From Mucidula mucida (lineage: Eukaryota > Basidiomycota > Agaricomycetes > Agaricales > Physalacriaceae), in NCBI GenBank assembly GCA_015501055.1, contig JADNYV010000004.1:372001-436000 (forward strand): a DNA stretch of 64,000 nucleotides, given 5' to 3'. The notes beneath the pieces are model-generated. The model was given only the letters and a program-made list of their open reading frames with translations, was not told the origin of the DNA and ran no database searches. This document shows, piece by piece, positions 57,281 through 64,000 of this stretch (position 1 is the stretch's first letter; the number at the start of each line of letters is the position of its first letter). The position numbers and the translations under genes are program-made.

Positions 57281-59471
57281 ATGTCCATTTCCCTTCTACC
57301 CGCATCGTATACTTCTCTTCCCGCGGAATCCTCGTACGACTCCCTGTGTCTACAGCTGACCACCGAAAAATGGCAGTCTCGATGGAGGGCGATGTGCATC
57401 GGTTCGGGATCGCCGAAGACTGGCGGATCGGACATGGAGGCAGCTGCAGAGCAATGGCGAGCGTCGCCGGTCTACGATGCTGATGAAGTGAATGACATGG
57501 ATAATGTTTCCGACACCACTACTTTGCTTGTTTCGCCATGGATGGAACTCGACGCCTCCGATCCCTGGGTCCGACATGACATGGGCATCGCGCTCCGCCA
57601 AGAACTCGCGTTTGCCGCCTACCTTTCACTTCACATCGCCGTGTTGCCAGCACCTCAGCCCTCCAATCGCGCCCATGCTCCAGCTTTTGCGCGTACTTTA
57701 CACGCTGCACTGTCCGCATCTGCCACTTTGCAACTCGCTGTCCGAATACCGATTTACCATCCAGGGAATGACTTTCACCAACCATGGCAGACATGGGACC
57801 TCCTGCGAACCATGTGTGAATATCACCCCCGCCTTTCCGTCGCGCTCGACCTCGCTCCTCTATTACCTCCGACTCTCCCTTCATGCATCGAAGCCTGGCA
57901 GGCAGAGCCCATTTCACACGTGTTCTTACCTGCATCCTCATTTATCTCGAATGCCAAAGGCTATCCGGTGTTACCAAAGTCCACTCAAGGATTGGTGCGT
58001 AACTTGATAGCCCACCAACCAACCCTCAATTTCATTCTGTCCGGCACTGAAGCTTCGCTCCATCCCAAAGGTGGTCCAGACGCGTATCCACAGTACATTC
58101 ATCATTTGCAGCGCACTACAGGAGCGAAAGAAGGCAGCATGGAGTATTGGGCCAGGGGATATGGCGATTTTCTGCAAGCGCCGCTACAACCTCTCATGGA
58201 TAATCTACAAAATGCGACATACGAGACGTTCGAACAGGACCCGGTCAAGTACGCGCACTACGAAGAAGCTATATATCGTGCTCTTGTGGATCGGCAGGAC
58301 CAAGAACGTATTGTCATCTGCGTTGCCGGCGCGGGAAGAGGACCTCTGGTCAAACGCGCCCTCGCAGCCCTCGCTCGCTCGAAGACTTTGAATGCAAAAG
58401 TATACGCTGTAGAGAAAAATGCGAATGCTTGGATAGGGCTCCAGCGAACGTTTGCGAGCGAGGACCGAGTCGAGTTGTTGTTTGGTGATATGCGCACCGT
58501 CCACATCCCAGAGCTAATCGACATGGTTGTTAGCGAGCTTTTGGGAAGCTTCGGCGACAATGAACTCAGTCCAGAATGCTTAGACGGAATAGAGACTTCT
58601 CTGAAACGTACATTTCCTTCTTGCGGTATCTATCCAGTTCTGATCAAAGATTACAGCCGATGGTATCAGCATCCCATCCTCATACACCGCCCACTTGACG
58701 CCTCTGTCCAGCTCCAAGTTATGGCAAGAGGCGCGCTCAAAAGGTGGCAGAGGCGAGGAACCCTACGTTGTGATGTTCCAATCTGTACGCAGACTCAGCG
58801 GGGATGTCCGAGAGTGCTGGGAGTTCGCTCATCCTCGAGCAAGCACGCTAGGATGTGACAATGGTCATAATGTTCGCAGTGCAGAAATGGTCTTTAACAT
58901 CCCGGAAGCCGGTGTATTACAGTAAGACTCAAATCTGAGTGCTCGAGACGCTAATGCCGAAATGTTTATCTAGTGGATTTGCAGGATACTTCGAGGCGGT
59001 CCTCTATGACACAGTCGGTTTGAGTATCCATCCAGAGAGAAAAGATAAAATCAGCAGGGACATGTTGAGCTGGTTCCCTATATACTTCCCTGTCCGCGTA
59101 AGTTGCTCCTTGATGAATCATTGTGTATATGTTGATACCATTCAGGAACCTCTGTACCTTCCCGGCGGATCCGAATTGCGTGTGTCCATGTGGCGTCTCA
59201 CAGACGGGAAAAAAGTCTGGTACGAATGGTCGGGAGAAGCCTTTCTGGACGTGGGCAGTACCGGTAAGGCCAACTCGCCACATTATGCCAATCTACTCGT
59301 CCCAGCGTCCCCTACGACATACGCCCATCGTCGCCGCTTGTTGATGCTGTGGAGCTGAAGTATGCAATGGATAGCAACGGTCCTCATCAGACACATTTCA
59401 ATGGTAAGATCAAAATCGGTCATACTGGTCTGCACAATCCTAGTGGAAGAAGTAGTTGGATCGGACTGTAA
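57281..59471 (+). CDS. SKB1: Protein arginine methyltransferase 5 (PRMT5/Skb1)
   Basis: PRMT5 makes symmetric dimethylarginine on Sm proteins and histones. The ATG at 57281 gives MSISLLPASYTSLPAE, then YDSLCLQLTTEKWQSRW and WMELDASDPWVRHDMGIALR (TIM-barrel half). The SAM site shows VICVAGAGRGPLVKRAL and VYAVEKNANAW, and the double-E loop SELLGSFGDNELSPECLDG carries the catalytic glutamates. Then come a 31-nt intron (58626-58656), DGISIPSSYTAHLTPL, EPYVVMFQSV, ECWEFAHPR, introns near 58922-58972 and 59099-59145, HGFAGYFEAVLYDTVGLSIHP, EPLYLPGGSELRVSMWRL, KVWYEWSGEAF, and the typical end NPSGRSSWIGL. One frame change in a CCCC run (about 59309-59312) is needed to reach the true stop at 59469-59471; without it the frame ends early at LLMLWS. 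Confidence 0.93.
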
Positions 59472-59631
59472 CTCTCTCAAATCTGCAGCACATACAGTCT
59501 TCTGGATACAGTATCGTTTATGGCTCTGCGTGGTAATGATGCATTAGACATGGGTATTTTGTGTGTATTCTATGGCTACATATGACTATTCTTCTATCAC
59601 ATCGTGCACTTCGTGAACTCCAGGAGATACT

Positions 59632-61520
59632 CTAGAACCGCCCTCTAAGTTTTCCCAGCACAAGGTGCCGAGTTACTAACATTAGTGTTACTGAAAGCAT
59701 GATCATACTCCCTACGCCATTCATAAAGATTGATATTGGTGTGATACAAGGGCGCTTACCTGCGTAATATCCTACTGCATTGAAGCCGCCCGTTGAGCTA
59801 TTGATGGCTCCTGATATTGGCGGACCCGCCAATGCACCAATAGCTGCAATTGACATACACATTCCTGTCCTTCGACCGATATCAGCAATATCTCCAAGTT
59901 CAAACAACGGTATTAAGAATGAGGAGATGTAAGCTCCAGAAGCGAAACTTGAGAGCCCTGTCAGAAAGACTAGGAAGAAAGTTCAAAGAGAACATACCCG
60001 TAGATGATAGCTATCACTATCATCGAGGCCTGTGAATGTGCGAAGGGCCAAGCGTATGTTAAAACGCCGGCGAACACTGTCATCGGCGCAATGTAATTCA
60101 CAGCGCCTGCACAATGAAGTCAACACGGGTCACATAACGTCCAGTTTTCAGACGTACCAACTCTATCCACCGCAAATCCGGTGACTATACGGCCGAACCC
60201 CGAACTGGCGTTAGCAATGGAAACCAGGTAGAATGAGAAGTTCGGCGAGACCCCGTAGAATTTAGAACTGACGTCGATGTAAGTTAAAACTGGGTAATGG
60301 TTAGGCGGAGTGATACAGAAGATGGAATAGAAACCAACCGGTGTAAAGACCGAGGAAAGCGACAAATGAACCGAAACAATAGACCGAGTACGATGCTTGC
60401 TTGAAAGCAGCGAGATTAAGAAGACCGCCTTCAACGTGCTTCGGAGGTAAACGACGTTGCAATGTCAGGTTCGAGATCGCACAGCTGAATATGAGGATGA
60501 AACCTATGATGCGCATGGTCCACTTGAAGCTGAGAGAACGTGAAAAATTGGTCGTTTCTTTGGCAGGGAATGTACTGACCCCACCAACGGAATGAGCTTT
60601 GATGCCGCGATAGGAAATATTGTCCCGCCTATTGACGAGCCGGTCGCGCTCAACCCCAGCGCGATGCCTCTTCTGTGTTTAAACCAGTGCCCGATGACAC
60701 CCATTGTAGGCCCGAACATCATACCACAGGCAATCTGAACCCAATTATTAATCGAGAGGAAAGTGGTAGTTGAGCGAGAAAACGGACCCCAATGGCAAAA
60801 CCCTGACACAGAAGGAACTGCCAGTACTCTTTGCACTCTGCTACCAGGAATGTCGCGGCTATGAGAACGATACTAGCGATAAAATAAGGCAGCCTAAAGT
60901 AACCCAGATCGAAGAGACGTCCAGTCAAAAGACCGGGTAGAAGGATCAAAGAGTACTGCGACTCCGAAGTTAGCCTGAACTTTGTACACAGGACGAAGAG
61001 AGCGCACTTGAACAGAGCCTATCCATGAACTGCAAGGGCGGTATATTAACATGATACAAGCAGGACGCGAATTCCTACATTTTGGATGGATCGGAATCTG
61101 ACAGTATTGTGTCTTGGTAATAAGACTGGAAAGCCTGGAGAGACCGCTTTAATAGCTAGGTCGTTGTACAGAAACGTTGCAGACTTACACCCCAAGCGTT
61201 GACATAGCCAAATCTACGCAGATGTTAGCAAATGGGTGGAATCATTGAAACAGCAGACCACGAACGTTGAAAATGTACTGGCCATAGTCTGAAAACATAA
61301 TATGCATATCAGAATAAGCGTGCGTGTATGTACAAAGGCAACATACCCCAACAACCACTAGCCATGCCCGTAGACCACCATCAGGATAGTCCGAGCCAAA
61401 CGCATCTTGAGTATCGTCTCCATTCACGACTTCCTTGCTCTTCGGTCCTGGAGCGCTAGAATCTATCGTCTTGTCGTCGATAGAGTCGGCCCTCGCGCGA
61501 CTAATGGACTGGTCCGCCAT
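59632..61520 (-). CDS. Monocarboxylate transporter-like MFS permease
   Basis: The ATG at 61520 begins MADQSISRARADSIDDKT; a hydrophilic N-terminus leads to FGSDYPDGGLRAWLVVVG, the DGGxxAW entry motif of the MCT/MCH branch of the major facilitator superfamily. Helices follow in separate small exons: FLVAECKEYWQFLLCQGFA, VQIACGMMFGPTMGVIGHWF, KHRRGIALGLSATGSSIGGT, RIIGFILIFSCAISNL, YLVSIANASSGFGRIVTG, IAPMTVFAGVLTYAWPF, YISSFLIPLF and GMCMSIAAIGALAGPPISGA. It ends VTRHLVLGKLRGRF at 59632. Family members carry monocarboxylates, riboflavin or remain uncharacterised, so substrate is open. About 450 residues with ten or more introns. No damage seen in the parts that I could align. Confidence 0.87.
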
Positions 61521-62363
61521 AGCACGTCGTGGTAGCAAGGAGAGTCTCGTCCCATACGTACCGACGTGCGTGCTTAAGTACGGGCTCCGCGAAGTTTCGC
61601 GATTTCAAATCTGAATCTGATCAAGCATCATTCGATTAATAATAGCTTGCATGGAAGAAAGTTCCGCTCCCCAGGTGTCTCCCGAAGACTTTCCGAGCTG
61701 ACCTTTGGGAGGATTGTCACCAACAAAAGTCATTCGCGACGTTGTTGCGAGGCTGCTAGAGCAGGAACATGTTCTTTCTTGTCAGGCCCGCGCACTTTGT
61801 GGCGGCACTACTATAAGCCTATCGACGTTACCGCGGACAATAGTATCAAGCGTTGTTTGAACTGCCTGTTGAGTTGACGGTTGACCTCTCCTTTTGGTTG
61901 TACGGACGGACGATCCGACGGCAGCGCTCTAATAACTGAACCGTGAAGAGAACAGCGATGCGAGTGAACGGCGACGTGGCCACCATCTTCATTTGAAACA
62001 GCTCTGACCACTACATGCCCAAGGAGTGTGGAGATTCGAGGCTCATAGTTCTGCTTTTAGGAGGTTCGAAGCCTTCTTCGTCGATGAACTCCGTTTGAAA
62101 TCACAACTCCTCCATCCGCTTTACCGCCCATGACTAGAATCCGTGACTCGGACGAGGCTGGTACCTGCAGGCATGACCGTAGATTGTCGCAACAACCATC
62201 AGCACAAGTGTAGCGACTTACATCTACTGAGCTGGAATCTGCTTAGGCGCACTTATGAACATGCCGGTCGCGTCGCCAGTCGGATTCGGCCGATCCGGTG
62301 CGAGGTAACGTGATCTAATGTCTCCTCTCGGTCCGAGATTCCGACAGCTTCACCTCAACGACC
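61521..62363. other. Divergent intergenic region, no feature seen
   Basis: About 840 bases between the MCT start and the WSS1-like start. It holds both promoters. No coding frame, RNA or repeat that I can support. Confidence 0.4.
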
Positions 62364-64000
62364 ATGGTCCATGTTCGTCTGAACGAGAAAGAATCAAACC
62401 CAAATGCGCACATCAACTTCATTACACCACTCCCGGCGGATGACGAAGATGACGCCCGTCAACTTCTTCGCGCTCTTGCCGCCCAAGTTCGGCCAGTAAT
62501 GAAGCAGCATGGATTCAGTATCAACAGTTTTGAAGAGGTAGGGATGCCCTCTGCTCTCGCATTGGACCAATTATAACAGCACCACAGTACGAACATAACG
62601 CCGTCTTCGCGGGTCGCAATTGGAACAACGGAGAGACGGTCGGTATGTGGCAAGCATGTTGTTCATTTGAGCCCTCAATCGAATCCTCAAAGAGCTTGTC
62701 CTAAGACGCGCCGGTGGTTCCTTTTTACCATCTTACTGTTTGATGAGCGTGCTTTGCCACGAGGTTGAATCGGCTTCTGCTGCTGTGTGCGATGTGCTCA
62801 TTACTGCTTCAGTTGGCCCATATCAGTGTACGTCGACGTCATTCAAGCCTGAAATACTCTGTCAACGCGTGTTACACCTCAGCATATGAACCATGGACCC
62901 GATTTTCAGGCTCTTTGGAAACAACTGAGACTGGAAGTTCGTCATTTACAGGACAAGGGCTATTATGGGGATGGTGCGTATCGTCTGTCATTGATACCAC
63001 ATAAACACACAAGAGAAGGACGTGTCACTAGGATATTGGTCTTCTGGGAAACGCCTCGTTGATTCTGCCAGAATTTCGGGCGATGGCGTCCAGACAGGCG
63101 AACTGCCTGAATATATAGTAATATTTGTTGTTTTTCCAGTTCTACTTGGTACTCATAATGATTCCAGTGCGGTGGTGCTCAAACACGTTCTCGACCAACT
63201 AGATCACGACGGCGTGGTCTCAAAAGGCGCCCGCAAGAGACAGTAGCCTCAAATAAGACTGGAAGACAAACTGCCAAGAAACGGAAAGCCGGCAGTCGCG
63301 TCACGTCGAAGTATGCATTTGAAGGGCAAGGCGTGTCACTGCAAGACGCAGGAAGTAGTCAAGGAACTGGCTTCGGCAAGCAAGCGGGAAGGTATGCGTC
63401 CAATCAGACGTCTAACCGTGTTCTAAATTCAAGTAGTAAACGCGCTCGCGAAGAAAGGGCTCTGGCCGCCGAAAAGCGCCTCCGATTACTGCAGGGTTCG
63501 TCCAGTGGTAAATATCGCTTCTAAAATCTGGCTCGCAGTATCTCATTGTTCCGTTCCTATAGTCGAACGCGCTTTTCTGGACGAGGATAACTCCTCTGAA
63601 GGCGAGGAGGAACCAGAAACCGATGCTGACAGGAAAAATACACTGTTTACTGACCAAGGTCAGGACCTTGACGAGTTGAGGTTTTCTTGGAACGACTTCA
63701 AGAATGATTTCGTTTTCACTGGCAATGGTCGCTCTGAGGTCATTGATATCTCTACGGACGAGGAAGACGTTATTCCACCCACAATTAAGGGTAAAGAAAA
63801 AGATCACCGTGCGTTATCGTTCAGAGAGTGTATCAATGACTTGACTGTCGATTCACAGGTAACCTGGTGGAATCTGAAATCTATGTACGCAAGAAGGAAG
63901 CTCTGGGGATGGATTCTGGATCCTCCAAAAATCGATTAAAGGAAGCTCCCAAAGATGGGCACATCCGGCCAAATGAGTGGGGATGTAGAGTTTGCACATT
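62364..64000 (+). CDS. WSS1: WSS1/SPRTN-like WLM metalloprotease (partial, runs off the window)
   Basis: Wss1 degrades DNA-protein crosslinks and SUMO-marked proteins. The ATG at 62364 begins MVHVRLNEKESNPNAHINFI. The WLM domain shows FEEYEHNAVFAGRNWNNGE, LRRAGGSFLP, the zinc protease core LCHELAHISHMNHGPDF (HExxH plus third His), LGYYG-like GYYGDGYWSSG, and then ICGGAQTRSR. A basic region follows (RRRGLKRRPQE, TAKKRKAG), then an acidic part and a likely SUMO-interacting motif, SEVIDISTDEED. The final visible exon reads GHIRPNEWGCRVCT, the start of a RanBP2-type zinc finger (W-x-C-x2-C), at the window edge. Introns include 62538-62589, 62647-62697, and a 35-nt one at 63859-63893. All join in frame. 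The remaining 3' end is outside. Confidence 0.9.

Noticed and set aside
1..64000. CRISPR array, prophage, bacterial operon or intact transposon
   Set aside because: No regular direct repeats with spacers, no phage or transposase genes, and spliceosomal introns throughout show that this is fungal nuclear DNA.

Overview
This window is nuclear DNA of a filamentous fungus, almost certainly a basidiomycete of the class Agaricomycetes. Genes sit on both strands and are cut by many small introns (mostly 45-60 nt, some as short as 31-35 nt) that begin GT and end AG. Gene content is fungal: a peroxisomal Fox2 enzyme, ERG28, a siderophore-iron transporter, a PAS-GATA factor of white-collar type, an OPT peptide transporter and a GPI-anchored wall protein. 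A Rhizoctonia/Ceratobasidium-like source is my guess, not shown. I see no operons, viral genes or intact transposons.

Layout. 1-7.8 kb: the end of a Fox2-type multifunctional beta-oxidation enzyme with an SKL peroxisome signal, a vacuolar Ca2+/H+ exchanger, an F-box/LRR protein, and ERG28. 7.9-15.3 kb: a long disordered protein read divergently from ERG28, a siderophore transporter with an iron-type GATA palindrome upstream, and a damaged F-box gene. 15.7-24.9 kb: two paralogous Ran1/Ksp1-like kinases around a tail-anchored CS-domain protein, a thiamine pyrophosphokinase continuing in frame into a MoaD/MOCS2A-like sulfur carrier, a CCDC174-like nuclear protein, and a short-chain dehydrogenase. 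25-33 kb: gene-poor stretches around a PAS-GATA factor, a small coiled-coil protein, a thioesterase-like protein and a tRNA-Thr. 33.3-48.4 kb: a SAC3/GANP mRNA-export protein, a full-size ABCG transporter with a decayed duplicate of its 3' end, a phosphotransferase-family kinase and an OPT transporter. 49-64 kb: a very long acidic repeat protein with a recurring WTPSYSV motif and duplicated exons, a GPI-anchored wall protein, PRMT5, a monocarboxylate-type MFS transporter, and a WSS1-like DNA-protein crosslink protease that runs off the right edge.

Transport and cell-surface genes are common here (CAX, siderophore MFS, ABCG, OPT, MCT, GPI protein). Most neighbours have no evident shared pathway. 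Several divergent pairs share short intergenic regions and may share promoters (ERG28/7927 gene, kinase/TPK).

A caution for users. Several conserved genes (SAC3, ABCG, PRMT5, thioesterase, PAS-GATA, phosphotransferase, repeat protein) need one-base frame corrections, mostly as if one base were missing and often in or beside short homopolymers. This looks more like residual assembly error than gene death, but I cannot prove it. Coordinates below run from start codon to stop codon and include introns.
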